Source of the DNA: CBDHGY01 sp965263325
Lineage (GTDB): Bacteria > Pseudomonadota > Alphaproteobacteria > Caulobacterales > Hyphomonadaceae
Length of the DNA: 64,000 nt
NCBI GenBank assembly: GCA_965263325.1
Contig: CBDHGY010000002.1
Coordinates: 2,976,001-3,040,000, forward strand
Direction: 5' to 3'
Below are positions 49,342 to 58,174 of this stretch, one piece after another (position 1 is the first letter of the stretch; the number at the start of each line of letters is the position of its first letter). Position numbers and translations under genes: made by a program. The notes under the pieces were generated by a model. The model did not search any database. It had not been told where the DNA came from and saw only the letters and a program-made list of their open reading frames with translations.

Positions 49342-50240
49342 TATGCGCGCTCCGCTTCTTGTTCAGCCCATTGCGCTGCCGCTCCTCGGGCAAGATCGCG
49401 AACGCGTCCAATATATGCCTGCCGCTCCGTCGGAGAGATCGCCCCGCGCGCATCGATAAGGTTGAAGGTGTGCGAAGCTTTCAGCGCATAATCATAAGCT
49501 GGCAGCGGTTTGCCCGCTTCACGCAGTATGTTCGATTGGCTTTCGCAGTCTTCAAACCAGCGCTTCAACATTTCAACGTCGGAGTATTCAAAGTTGAACG
49601 CAGATTGTTGGCGCTCGTTCTCAAGAAAGACGTCTCCATAGGTCAGCGGGTGCGGGCTATCGGGTGCGTTGAAGGGCAGGTCATACACATTGTCGACCCC
49701 GAAAACATACATCGCAAGGCGCTCAAGACCGTAAGTAAGTTCTCCGGAAACCGGCCGCACATCCAGCCCGCCGACTTGCTGGAAATAGGTGTATTGTGAG
49801 ACTTCCATTCCATCACACCAGACTTCCCAGCCAAGTCCCCAAGCGCCAACGGTGGGGTTCTCCCAATCGTCTTCAACGAAGCGAATATCGTGAACGGTTG
49901 GATCAATGCCGATGGCATAAAGGCTCTCTAGATACAGGTCCTGTAGGTTTGCCGGGTTCGGTTTCAGAATTACCTGATACTGGTAATAGTGGCCGAGCCG
50001 CATCGGGTTTTCACCGTAGCGCGCATCGGCAGGGCGCCGGCTCGGCTGAACATAGGCGGCGTTCCAGGCCTTCGGCCCGAGCGCTCGAAGGACGGTAGCA
50101 GGGTGAAGTGTGCCCGCGCCGACTTCCATATCGTAGGGCTGCAGGATGGCGCAACCTTGTTTTGCCCAGTAATTCTGGAGCGTCAGGATCAGGTCCTGAA
50201 AAGAGGCTGGAGCCTCAGCGGCTTGAGGTGCTTTGGTCAT
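49341..50240 (-). CDS. glyQ: Glycyl-tRNA synthetase alpha subunit
   Basis: The catalytic alpha chain of the alpha2beta2 enzyme that charges tRNA-Gly. The alpha-subunit signature is plain: FQDLILTLQNYWAKQGCAIL, GAGTLHPATVLRALGPK, RRPADARYGENPMRLGHYYQ and WENPTVGAWGLGWEVW. I take the ATG at 50240 (MTKAPQ); the frame is open to 50276. The beta subunit gene is about 8 kb away on the opposite strand, an unusual separation. Confidence 0.93.
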   Translation of the reverse strand: MTKAPQAAEAPASFQDLILTLQNYWAKQGCAILQPYDMEVGAGTLHPATVLRALGPKAWNAAYVQPSRRPADARYGENPMRLGHYYQYQVILKPNPANLQDLYLESLYAIGIDPTVHDIRFVEDDWENPTVGAWGLGWEVWCDGMEVSQYTYFQQVGGLDVRPVSGELTYGLERLAMYVFGVDNVYDLPFNAPDSPHPLTYGDVFLENERQQSAFNFEYSDVEMLKRWFEDCESQSNILREAGKPLPAYDYALKASHTFNLIDARGAISPTERQAYIGRVRDLARGAAAQWAEQEAERA

Positions 50241-50289
50241 GGGGCAGGGTGTACGCCTGCCCGCACTAAGGTTCAAGAGAGTGTCTCTG

Positions 50290-50922
50290 TTAGCCTTGCG
50301 GACGCGGCTCGATATCGAACTTCTTCATGCGCACGTCGCCGCTGAATTTCTGGCATTGCGGCTCGCTCATTCGCTCGTATTGAACATCCATTACAGCCAT
50401 CGATTGAGCGATATCAGTCATCACGTCTTTTTGCATGCCGCCAGTCGTTGCATAGAGCATGACATCGACGTCGCTCGCTTCGCCCGACATCATCTTGTCA
50501 TACATTTTTGACCGGCGCGGTTCCCAAGAGGCGAGTGCTGCTGCATTGCGTTTTTCATACGCTTTTCTGATCTCATCGAATTTCTTACGGTGCTTCCCGT
50601 ATCCGCACATTGAGATTTTAGCGAGCGTGGAGCGATACGCTTTCTGAACCTCTGTAGATTTGGCGAGATCTTCGGGAAAGCTTGCCGTATTCATTTCAGA
50701 CTGAACGTCGAATTGCGCCAATTGTTCGTTTTCGATTTCGGCAAAACGTGGTTGTTCTGGTGTGTTCATCAATCCAACCACAACGAACACGATCGCAGCG
50801 ATCAGGATCAGGCCAGCAATCGCGCCGTACATGATCAAATTGTTTGAATCTGAGCTTGCGCCACCATTGTTTAGCGATTCTCTTAGTTCACGCCCACTGA
50901 CACTCATCTGATTTCCCCGCAT
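50290..50922 (-). CDS. Single-pass membrane protein of unknown function (210 aa)
   Basis: One transmembrane segment (LIMYGAIAGLILIAAIVFVVVGL, about residues 28-50) follows a short cytoplasmic Asn/Ser-rich tail. The exported part is helical and charged, with two cysteines (SMCGYG, SEPQCQ) that may pair. I do not recognise the family. It sits upstream of glyQ with a short gap and probably shares its transcript. The internal Met at position 6 is an alternative start. Confidence 0.65.
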   Translation of the reverse strand: MRGNQMSVSGRELRESLNNGGASSDSNNLIMYGAIAGLILIAAIVFVVVGLMNTPEQPRFAEIENEQLAQFDVQSEMNTASFPEDLAKSTEVQKAYRSTLAKISMCGYGKHRKKFDEIRKAYEKRNAAALASWEPRRSKMYDKMMSGEASDVDVMLYATTGGMQKDVMTDIAQSMAVMDVQYERMSEPQCQKFSGDVRMKKFDIEPRPQG

Positions 50923-51019
50923 AAGTTGTTCCGCTGAACTTATGTTACGAGATCATCCTTAAAATCGAGCTTGCTAAGAACATGAACTCTGAGAGAGCTC
51001 GCTAAACCATTGTTAACAG

Positions 51020-51748
51020 TTACCACTCAATCGCTTCGCCGCGGCGTACGCTTTCGAGGAACGGCGTAATATCGCCATCTTTTCGGTATTGCCAAACTGG
51101 ATCCAGCAAACGCGTTTCCCCGCGGCGCAGACCCTTGCGCGCGCGAACCAAAATGCGTTTGGCTGGCTCATCCGGCTTTGAATAAATTGGAAGTACGGCA
51201 ATCTCGCCGGCGCGGCGATCGAGCGCTGAAAGCAGAGTGGCGAGTTCTGCTGCCCGGTGAATGAGGATCACGGGGGCTTTGGGCTTGGCGGCGTGCAGCA
51301 TCGCTTTAACCCACTCGTCGGTGGTGAGCGGGGTTATGTACGCGGTCTCTTTTTCGGTTCCGGTGGGTTTGATTGTGCCAGGCTGAAAGTAAGGCGGGTT
51401 GGAGAAAACAAGATCGAACATGTTCTCGCGCTCGCGCACCCACGCACTGGCTTCCCCGGTTTCGATGCGCACGTGCATTGCGACCCCGTTTGCCATTGCC
51501 CCGCGCTTCGCGAGCGCGGTCATTTCAGGATCGACTTCCAATCCTGTGAATCGCGCGTCGGGATTGCGCCAGGCTGCCGGGAGTATCGCGCCGCCGCAGC
51601 CGCATCCTATTTCGAGTGCATGGGCGCCTGCTCGGAGGGTCGATGAGGCGGCGAGCATGAGACTGTCCGTTCCAGCACGGAACCCCCGTTCGGGCTGAAA
51701 CAACGTAACTTTGCCGCCATAAACTGTGTCTTCCGTGATGCCGTTCAT
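51020..51748 (-). CDS. tRNA1(Val) (adenine37-N6)-methyltransferase-like protein
   Basis: A class I SAM-dependent methyltransferase. Motif I is ALEIGCGCGGA, the acidic motif II is GLEVDP, and the base-methylating signature is SNPPYF (NPPY), which points to adenine-N6 methylation. The N-terminus GKVTLFQPERGFRAGTDSLM is characteristic of the TrmN6/YfiC group. Its 242 aa is normal. It overlaps the DUF2007 gene by 4 bp. Confidence 0.83.
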   Translation of the reverse strand: MNGITEDTVYGGKVTLFQPERGFRAGTDSLMLAASSTLRAGAHALEIGCGCGGAILPAAWRNPDARFTGLEVDPEMTALAKRGAMANGVAMHVRIETGEASAWVRERENMFDLVFSNPPYFQPGTIKPTGTEKETAYITPLTTDEWVKAMLHAAKPKAPVILIHRAAELATLLSALDRRAGEIAVLPIYSKPDEPAKRILVRARKGLRRGETRLLDPVWQYRKDGDITPFLESVRRGEAIEW

Positions 51749-51951
51749 CCGGGCTCAACGTCCTTCAACACCGTGCGCGCTCGGGATTCATCGCTCATCG
51801 CAACCATAATGCGGCGCGGAAAAGCTCCAATGGACCCCTCAACTGCTGAAATGTGCTGATCGGCAACAAAGGCTGAGATGCCTGCTTCGTCCAATAAATG
51901 CTGAATATATGAGAGTTTTACGAGGTCTGTCGTGCGGAAAACTTCAACCAT
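51745..51951 (-). CDS. DUF2007-type small protein (68 aa)
   Basis: MVEVFRTTDLVKLSYIQHLL and FVADQHISAVEGSIGAFPRRIMV show the DUF2007 (putative prokaryotic signal-transducing) fold, a ferredoxin-like domain. The ATG at 51951 is chosen over 51984 because the family starts at this Met. It lies upstream of and overlaps the methyltransferase gene, a conserved alphaproteobacterial pair. Its function is not established. Confidence 0.8.
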   Translation of the reverse strand: MVEVFRTTDLVKLSYIQHLLDEAGISAFVADQHISAVEGSIGAFPRRIMVAMSDESRARTVLKDVEPG

Positions 51952-52053
51952 AAGTAACCTTTTGTACCTGCGGCCCAGCGCCACGTCTTCTTGCGGATAC
52001 TTTCAAGGTAATCATATACTTTAGCAATACAGTCGCCACAGGATTCGCCCCGC

Positions 52054-53067
52054 GTGACATCACATACAAGCTCCCAGGCGGAAAGAGCCTCGGCCTCGGT
52101 CGTCGATCGCATGCAGAGTCTCTTGAGCGACGATCTTCAGGAGGTTGAGACTCTGTTGGCCGAACGGGCCGCAAGCCCGGTTAAAATGATCCCTGACCTA
52201 TCCGGGTATATTGTGTCTGCGGGCGGCAAACGGCTTCGACCAATGATCACCTTGTCAGCTGCGCACGCAGCTGGGGGCGCAAATCCGGCGACGCATGCTC
52301 TTGCAGCTGCGGTAGAGTTTATTCACACGGCAACGCTACTCCACGATGACGTCGTGGACAACAGCCACCTGCGGCGCGGGAAAGCATCGGCAAAAACGGT
52401 CTGGGGTAACACCGCATCAATCCTGGTTGGTGATTTCCTATTCGCGCGTGCCTTTACGCTAATGGTCGAGACCGGCAGTCTTGAAATTCTTGATATTTTA
52501 TCGACCGCCTCAACGGTCATTGCTGAGGGCGAGGTTCGCCAGCTTGCCGCGATTGGGAAGACGGATCTTCCGACAGAAGAATATATCGCCATCTGTGAAG
52601 CAAAGACGGCGGCTCTCTTTGAGGCCGCGGCGCACGCCGGTGCCTTATCGGCAGGCGGTGCAGCGCATGCTGACGCCCTGGCAAGCTACGGAAAAAATCT
52701 TGGCCTGGCATTTCAGATTGTGGACGACGCGCTCGATTATGGCGGCACGACGTCTCTGATTGGTAAGTTCGTTGGAGATGATTTTAGAGAAGGCAAACTC
52801 ACTCTGCCTACAATTATCGCTCGTCGGCGCGGCAATGAGGAAGAGCGTGAATTCTGGGACCGTGCAATGATTCCTGCCAATCAAACGGAGGGCGATCTTG
52901 CGCGCGCCATCCGGCTTATCCGTTCGACTGGCGCAGCAGAAGCGACCGTTCAGGAGGCTATCGCCTACGCAGAAATGGCGAAATCTGCCCTAAAAACGCT
53001 TCCTGAGAGCGAGTTTCGCGTGTCACTTACACAACTGGCTGATTTTTGTGTCAGCCGCGTTTATTAG
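52054..53067 (+). CDS. ispB: Long-chain polyprenyl diphosphate synthase (octaprenyl-type)
   Basis: Condenses isopentenyl diphosphate units to make the ubiquinone side chain. The two Asp-rich motifs are LLHDDVVDNSHLRRG (first, about 90) and VDDALDYGG (second, about 225), with GGKRLRP near the N-terminus. The residues before the first motif (TLL) allow long chains. It is divergent from the DUF2007/methyltransferase operon. Exact chain length (octa- or deca-) cannot be fixed. Confidence 0.87.
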   Translation: MTSHTSSQAERASASVVDRMQSLLSDDLQEVETLLAERAASPVKMIPDLSGYIVSAGGKRLRPMITLSAAHAAGGANPATHALAAAVEFIHTATLLHDDVVDNSHLRRGKASAKTVWGNTASILVGDFLFARAFTLMVETGSLEILDILSTASTVIAEGEVRQLAAIGKTDLPTEEYIAICEAKTAALFEAAAHAGALSAGGAAHADALASYGKNLGLAFQIVDDALDYGGTTSLIGKFVGDDFREGKLTLPTIIARRRGNEEEREFWDRAMIPANQTEGDLARAIRLIRSTGAAEATVQEAIAYAEMAKSALKTLPESEFRVSLTQLADFCVSRVY

Positions 53068-53243
53068 CAAAACGGCTTTTTTGTGCCTCCTGTTTGTGCG
53101 CAAACTGCTGAAAACGTAGCATAAATAACGCACAAATTCTTACAATCGCGTCATCCGCGAATGCGCTATTCGACCTATTGATCTTTTTGCTGTAGGGAGC
53201 GTCGGGGGAGTGCTAGTCACCGCTTCATAGAGGGACAGATGTC

Positions 53244-55349
53244 GTGGCACACATACATTTAATTCATAATGCACAGGATGCGCACGCTGCCGAGCGAATT
53301 GCATACATTCTTTATTTTCTGGATTATGATGTAAATCTTCTGACGAGCGAAACGCCCGCCGAGACCGCACCGGAGCATTTCGGAAACTCTGACGTGATAC
53401 TCGTCCTGTGGACCCCAAACGCGCAAAAAGATCGCTGGCTGGCAGCCCAATGCAGGGATTTGGAAAACGCCGGACAGCTCATCACGCTTGTTCCTCGGAC
53501 GCCGGAATCGATAGCGCTTCCATTAATGTTGCATCGTGGGTCAATTGTGAACCTGGAGCATTCAAGCGGCAAAATGCACCTGACCACTTTGGAGACACTT
53601 TTGTCAGAAATCGGCCACCGGTCTGGCCGCGATGGGCTGGTTTCCGTTGTGGCGGCGCTGCTTCGCACAGAAGAGGATGAGCGCGTGACAGCTTTGACCC
53701 AATGGGTTGCCGCCTATCCAAACGATACGCTCGCCCCAACGGTCGCGACAGTTCTTCAAAATAATGCGATCCAGGACATTCATGACGCGCTCGCTGAAAT
53801 CACCAATGGACTAATTATTTCGCGAAGTGGGCTTGCAAGCAGCGCTGTGGGTATTGCTGAGAAGATAAAAATTCCAAACCGAATAACGCCGCAAATGTCA
53901 TTTATTGCCATTGGTGTTGTGGTTCTCGTTGCGTTTTTGGCGACATTGCTCCCGATCATCAATCGTCCGACGGATACGGTCGAAATCGAAAAAATAGACG
54001 TTCCTGGTCAAGTGTCGTCGGCTGAGAGCGCCGAGTTTCAGATTGCCGCGAACACAACAACGCCGTCGTTCACCGTCCCAGGGTCCGCTGCCGGCTCCGT
54101 CATGACCATTCCAGATGATTTTGATCTTGAAGATGATTTGCTGGACGATGCTGAGCCTGGATTAGACGACATAAGCCTGGTTGAAACCGATCTGCGGGAT
54201 GAAGACGAGTTTGAGGCCGAAGGCGATGTGGAATCAGAATTTGAGCTTGATCCTGTTGCCGAGCCTGATTTTGATTTGCCTGCTCTCGGCGATGATGACG
54301 AGACGTTAAACGCCTCTCTGATACTAGAGGCCGAAGAGCCAAGCCTCGGTGTACCAGACCCCGATGAATTGACTGAGGAAGCGGTCACCGAGACTATGCC
54401 AGAGGAAACGCCGGAAGCTGCCGAAGAGAAGTCCTTTGCTGTTGATCTTGAGGCCGCGGCATCACAAGCTGAGCTGTTCTTGCCGTACATCCCAGGAGAG
54501 CAGAGACCCGGCGACGCGTTCACTGACCGCCTTTCCGATGAGACAGGTGCGCCGGTCATGATCGTTCTTCCGACCGGGACGTTTACAATGGGCTCCCCGC
54601 TAACTGAGCCAGGCCGTGATTACAGCGAAGGACCCCAGAGATCCGTCAGCATCAGCCGCGCGATTGCCGTCAGTAGGCATGAAGTCACAATTGCCCAATA
54701 CAATAAATTCGTCGTCGCGACGAGCTATGATGTCGGCGATTCCTGTCAGACGTATGCTGATGATGTTTGGGCGAGCCAAAGCGGTGTGACCTATAAGAAC
54801 ACTGGCTTTCCTCAAACCGCCGATCACCCAGTTACCTGCGTTGATTGGTTTGGCGCAAATGCTTACGCCGAATGGCTCAGCCGGGAAACAGGGCAGCCAT
54901 ACCGTTTGCTGTCAGAGGCTGAGTGGGAATATGCCGCGCGGGCTGGATCAACGCAGGCATTTCCATTCGGATCAAACGTTGATGAAGGATGCGCCTTCAT
55001 GAATGGTGCAGATCAAAGCTCAACGTCGAGTGTATCGTCAAGCAGTTCGCTTTCTTGTTCGGATGATGCAGCGTTCACGGCAAAGGCTGGGTCCTATTTG
55101 CCGAACCGTTTTGGGCTTCACGACATGCACGGAAGTGTTTGGGAATGGACACAGGATTCCTGGCACGCCTCCTATGACGGCGCGCCGAGAACTGGCCGCG
55201 CCTGGGACACCGGTAATAGCAATGGCCGCGTCGTTCGGGGCGGGTCATGGTTCAGCTTCGATTGGTGGCTCCGCTCAGCCAGCCGCCGCGGCTTTGATCC
55301 AGCAGACCGCAGATATGATCTTGGTTTCCGGGTTGCGCGAGAGTTGTAG
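53244..55349 (+). CDS. TIR-like / transmembrane / SUMF-domain fusion (701 aa)
   Basis: The GTG at 53244 has AGGGA upstream. Residues 1-105 have the secondary-structure pattern of a TIR domain (alternating beta strands and helices, SDVILVLWTPNAQKDRWLAA). The catalytic Glu expected after the W-x-x motif is not evident (AAQCRDLE). A helical linker and one transmembrane segment (about 218-239) follow, then a very acidic region (about 285-430). A SUMF/formylglycine-generating-enzyme fold (about 436-701) completes it (GTFTMGSP, VSRHEVTIAQYNKFV, PVTCVDWFGANAYAEWLS, RLLSEAEWEYAAR, VRGGSW). The two FGE active-site cysteines near the C-terminus are absent: the segment reads GGSWFSFDWWLRSASRR. It is probably a membrane receptor or scaffold rather than an enzyme. 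Confidence 0.75.
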   Translation: MAHIHLIHNAQDAHAAERIAYILYFLDYDVNLLTSETPAETAPEHFGNSDVILVLWTPNAQKDRWLAAQCRDLENAGQLITLVPRTPESIALPLMLHRGSIVNLEHSSGKMHLTTLETLLSEIGHRSGRDGLVSVVAALLRTEEDERVTALTQWVAAYPNDTLAPTVATVLQNNAIQDIHDALAEITNGLIISRSGLASSAVGIAEKIKIPNRITPQMSFIAIGVVVLVAFLATLLPIINRPTDTVEIEKIDVPGQVSSAESAEFQIAANTTTPSFTVPGSAAGSVMTIPDDFDLEDDLLDDAEPGLDDISLVETDLRDEDEFEAEGDVESEFELDPVAEPDFDLPALGDDDETLNASLILEAEEPSLGVPDPDELTEEAVTETMPEETPEAAEEKSFAVDLEAAASQAELFLPYIPGEQRPGDAFTDRLSDETGAPVMIVLPTGTFTMGSPLTEPGRDYSEGPQRSVSISRAIAVSRHEVTIAQYNKFVVATSYDVGDSCQTYADDVWASQSGVTYKNTGFPQTADHPVTCVDWFGANAYAEWLSRETGQPYRLLSEAEWEYAARAGSTQAFPFGSNVDEGCAFMNGADQSSTSSVSSSSSLSCSDDAAFTAKAGSYLPNRFGLHDMHGSVWEWTQDSWHASYDGAPRTGRAWDTGNSNGRVVRGGSWFSFDWWLRSASRRGFDPADRRYDLGFRVAREL

Positions 55350-55352
55350 CGT

Positions 55353-56519
55353 TTAACGCCAGACGACCGCATCTACGCCAATAAAACGAGACAATCGCGC
55401 CAGTTCCGCGTCGAGTTTTGCGCTTCGAGCATCCGTCCATTTTACCCCCGCTTCCTGCCACAGCTGTTTGACAACAAGCTGACCTGCTTTGCGATCGCCG
55501 GCGACTTCAATACGCCCAACCATGCGGTCGCCTTCGAGAATTGGATAAACATAGTACCCCCATTGACGCTTCGCGGCTGGAATGAAAATCTCGATCCGGT
55601 AGTCAAAACCGAAGAGTCTTTGCAAACGTTTGCGATCACGGATCACCGGATCAAATGGGTTGAGAATGCGCAGTCGAGAGGTTGGTGCGGTGAGGCCTGC
55701 GAGGGTCTGCTCTATGTCTGCCGGCGCAAGCGCAGGGCTCCAGCTTTTGTCGGCTCCCTGAATTTCGACTGGCACGAGATCTTTTTGCGCATCAATCCAG
55801 GATTTTGCTTCGGCATTCGTGACAGCTTCCCAAAATCGTTGAATGTCACCATGCGTTCCAAAGCCGAGACGCGAGAGTGCTTCGCCGCAAAGCCAGTCAA
55901 TCTGGGTTTCTGCGGAGTGATCAATGGCGCGTAAATCTTTGGGAACGATGCGCTCTGTCAGATCGTAAAACTTCGTGAAATTCTTGCGGTGACACGTTGA
56001 GAGCTCGCCTGCATACCACATATAATCGAGCGCAAGCTTGTGCGGAGGGCGCTTCCACATTTCGCGTTTTCCCTCGATTTTCGTGTCGAAGGCCTTTGTA
56101 CAAAGCGCGCCTTCGTCGCGAATGCGTTGTTTGATGTCGTTTCTGCCATCAGGACCCAGCATTCCGCGGTGCCATTCCCATTTGCGAACTTTCTTTTCCA
56201 GTCGCTTAAACTGACGTCTCCACATCGGATATATGCTCATTGGCATCAGGCACGCATCATGACTAAAATGTTCGAACAACTCGCGGCGTTCAGTCATAGA
56301 CTGATGCAGCATATGCTCGCGGTAGTTCTGATTTCGGCTCCAAAGAATATGATGGTGCGCGCGAGATACAACACGGATTGAGTCGAGCTGTAGCAAACCA
56401 ATCTGCTCTATTGTGCCAAGCACATCGACATTGCCCGTAGGCGTCGCGGACAGACCCTGAACATGTAACCAGAGCCTGCGTGCCTCACGATTTGAGATTT
56501 TAAGCGCTGCTTTCGACAT
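55353..56519 (-). CDS. AlkZ/YcaQ-like DNA glycosylase (388 aa)
   Basis: A winged-helix DNA glycosylase of the HTH_42 (YcaQ/AlkZ) family, which unhooks interstrand crosslinks or bulky alkylated bases. The conserved catalytic Q-x-D is in GLLQLDSIRVVSRAHHHILW, with the family strings FEHFSHDACLMPM, LNPFDPVIRDRKRLQRLFGFDYRIEIF and a KRQWGYYVYPIL segment. The ATG at 56519 (MSKAALK) is chosen; the frame is open to 56600 but runs into the next gene. It converges with the TIR-SUMF gene, with a 3-bp gap. Confidence 0.86.
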   Translation of the reverse strand: MSKAALKISNREARRLWLHVQGLSATPTGNVDVLGTIEQIGLLQLDSIRVVSRAHHHILWSRNQNYREHMLHQSMTERRELFEHFSHDACLMPMSIYPMWRRQFKRLEKKVRKWEWHRGMLGPDGRNDIKQRIRDEGALCTKAFDTKIEGKREMWKRPPHKLALDYMWYAGELSTCHRKNFTKFYDLTERIVPKDLRAIDHSAETQIDWLCGEALSRLGFGTHGDIQRFWEAVTNAEAKSWIDAQKDLVPVEIQGADKSWSPALAPADIEQTLAGLTAPTSRLRILNPFDPVIRDRKRLQRLFGFDYRIEIFIPAAKRQWGYYVYPILEGDRMVGRIEVAGDRKAGQLVVKQLWQEAGVKWTDARSAKLDAELARLSRFIGVDAVVWR

Positions 56520-56557
56520 CGAGTAAGCAGACGCTGGCAGGCGCGCGGCGTCAATGA

Positions 56558-57217
56558 TTATCGCGCAGGCAAATGGCCAGTCTTTGTGTAAATCAGGCAA
56601 CCTTCCTCAGAAAATGGCGTGTGCTCTGACATATGCGGCATGCGGATCCAGCTGCCTTTTGGATAGTCGCCATGTTCGTCGCTGAATGTGCCTTGAAGAA
56701 CAAGTGATTCCGATCCGCCAATGTGCTGATGTAAGGGGTAGCGAGAGCCCGGTTCCCAGCGCACGAGCTTTACCGTCTCGGAGCTGTGTTTGTGCAGCAC
56801 TGAAAACGATACGCCGTCTACATCGGCGGGCGTGAACTCTACAGAATTGGTGTCGATCACTTTTTGCTCAGTATCGGCCTCATCAAATTGGTGCAGCTTA
56901 ACAAAGATTATGCAGCCGTCTTTCGAGTGAGGCGTATGCGACGAGCCAATCGGGTTGCGAACATAGGTTCCGGGCGGATAATCTGCGTGCTCGTCTGAAA
57001 AAACACCGTCCAGCACAAAGAACTCCTCACCGCCATTATGCGTGTGCGGGCTGAAGTAGCTGTTTGGCGCGTAACGCACGATCGTGGTTGCGCGGGCAAC
57101 CTCTTCGCCGATGCGGTCAAGCATATAGCGCTCTACACCTGCCATCGGTGAGGGGACGAAATCGGTGTCACCCGGACGGATGACGGCGCGTTTTGAAAAG
57201 TCAGCGTTGAGTTCCAT
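56558..57217 (-). CDS. Tandem ChrR-type cupin protein (219 aa)
   Basis: Two cupin domains of the ChrR anti-sigma type: SYFSPHTHNGGEEFFVLDGVFSDEH in the first and SRYPLHQHIGGSESLVLQGTFSDEH in the second, each with His-rich metal sites. There is no N-terminal anti-sigma (zinc-binding HxxxCxxC) domain, so it is not a complete ChrR. The ATG at 57217 has GGGAG nine bases upstream. It may be a metal-dependent detoxification or oxidoreductase-like enzyme or a sensor. Confidence 0.78.
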   Translation of the reverse strand: MELNADFSKRAVIRPGDTDFVPSPMAGVERYMLDRIGEEVARATTIVRYAPNSYFSPHTHNGGEEFFVLDGVFSDEHADYPPGTYVRNPIGSSHTPHSKDGCIIFVKLHQFDEADTEQKVIDTNSVEFTPADVDGVSFSVLHKHSSETVKLVRWEPGSRYPLHQHIGGSESLVLQGTFSDEHGDYPKGSWIRMPHMSEHTPFSEEGCLIYTKTGHLPAR

Positions 57218-57380
57218 AGGGCAGGCTCCCGAATTGTTTTCCAATATGTAGGGATGCACCGCCGAGGTCAAAGATCACGACTAGGTGAGCGGACACAAGA
57301 AGATCGTTTTGCATAGCAAGAATCGGGTGGCCGCTAATTCATTCAGCTGAGAAAGCTCTACTAAATCACGGAGCACACTT

Positions 57381-58097
57381 ATGCGATTTCTACTTATTCA
57401 CGGCAGCTGGCACGGTGCCTGGTGCTGGTACAAGATTATACCCCGCCTCAGGATTCAGGGTCATCAGGCGCTTGCGATAGACCTGCCGGGGCGCGGCCGT
57501 GAGAAAAAGAAGCTCCAACTGGTCGGTTTGTCCAGCCTCGTTAAAAGCGCGGCCACACTTTTGTCCGAGGGCCAGAAAACCTTCATCGTGGCGCACAGTC
57601 GGTATGGCATTGTTGCGTCTCAGTTGGCAGAGTTGTTTCCTGATCGCATTGGGCGCGTGATCTATCTCGCGTCTTTCATACTACCGACGGGCGGGTCTGT
57701 AGCGAAGTATTTCCGCACCGACCGAGACGCCATGATCGGATCATTCGTTGACATCAGCCGAGTCGGTATGTGGGACGCGCTACGTCCGGAAGGCTACCGC
57801 GAAGTTTTATATCATGATTGCAGCGACGAAGATAACGAACTCGCCGCGTCATTGCTGTGCCGAGAGCCGTTGCGCCCTGCGATTGCCAGGTTGAAACTGT
57901 CCGATGAAAACTATCACCGCGTCCCAAAGGGCTATATTCGGCTTTCGCAAGATCGGGCTATCAGCCCCGCGCTTCAGGATAGTCTTTTATCTGAAATGCC
58001 AGTAGAGCGGGTCGAGACGATAGAATCTGGCCATTCCGCCTATTTCTGCAAGCCTGATGAGTTGACGGACAAAATCTTGAAAATTGCAGGCCCGTAG
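57381..58097 (+). CDS. Alpha/beta hydrolase, salicylate-esterase/hydroxynitrile-lyase type (238 aa)
   Basis: Oxyanion strand FLLIHGSWHGAWCW, nucleophile elbow VAHSRYG (Ser in A-H-S-R-Y-G instead of the usual G-x-S-x-G) and a C-terminal His in ESGHSAYF give a plausible triad. The overall wording resembles the plant MES/hydroxynitrile-lyase-like group common in bacteria. It probably hydrolyses a small ester. It is a single gene between divergent neighbours. Confidence 0.78.
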   Translation: MRFLLIHGSWHGAWCWYKIIPRLRIQGHQALAIDLPGRGREKKKLQLVGLSSLVKSAATLLSEGQKTFIVAHSRYGIVASQLAELFPDRIGRVIYLASFILPTGGSVAKYFRTDRDAMIGSFVDISRVGMWDALRPEGYREVLYHDCSDEDNELAASLLCREPLRPAIARLKLSDENYHRVPKGYIRLSQDRAISPALQDSLLSEMPVERVETIESGHSAYFCKPDELTDKILKIAGP

Positions 58098-58174
58098 GGC
58101 GCGAGGTCAACGCTCGGCTTGCCCCTTGCGGTGCACCTCTATATGCCGTGCTGAACACGATTATAGAGACCAAA

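Noticed and set aside
53244..55349. Formylglycine-generating enzyme that would activate the island's sulfatase
   Set aside because: The SUMF fold is present, but the two active-site cysteines are replaced (segment GGSWFSFDWWLRSASRR), so catalysis is unlikely.
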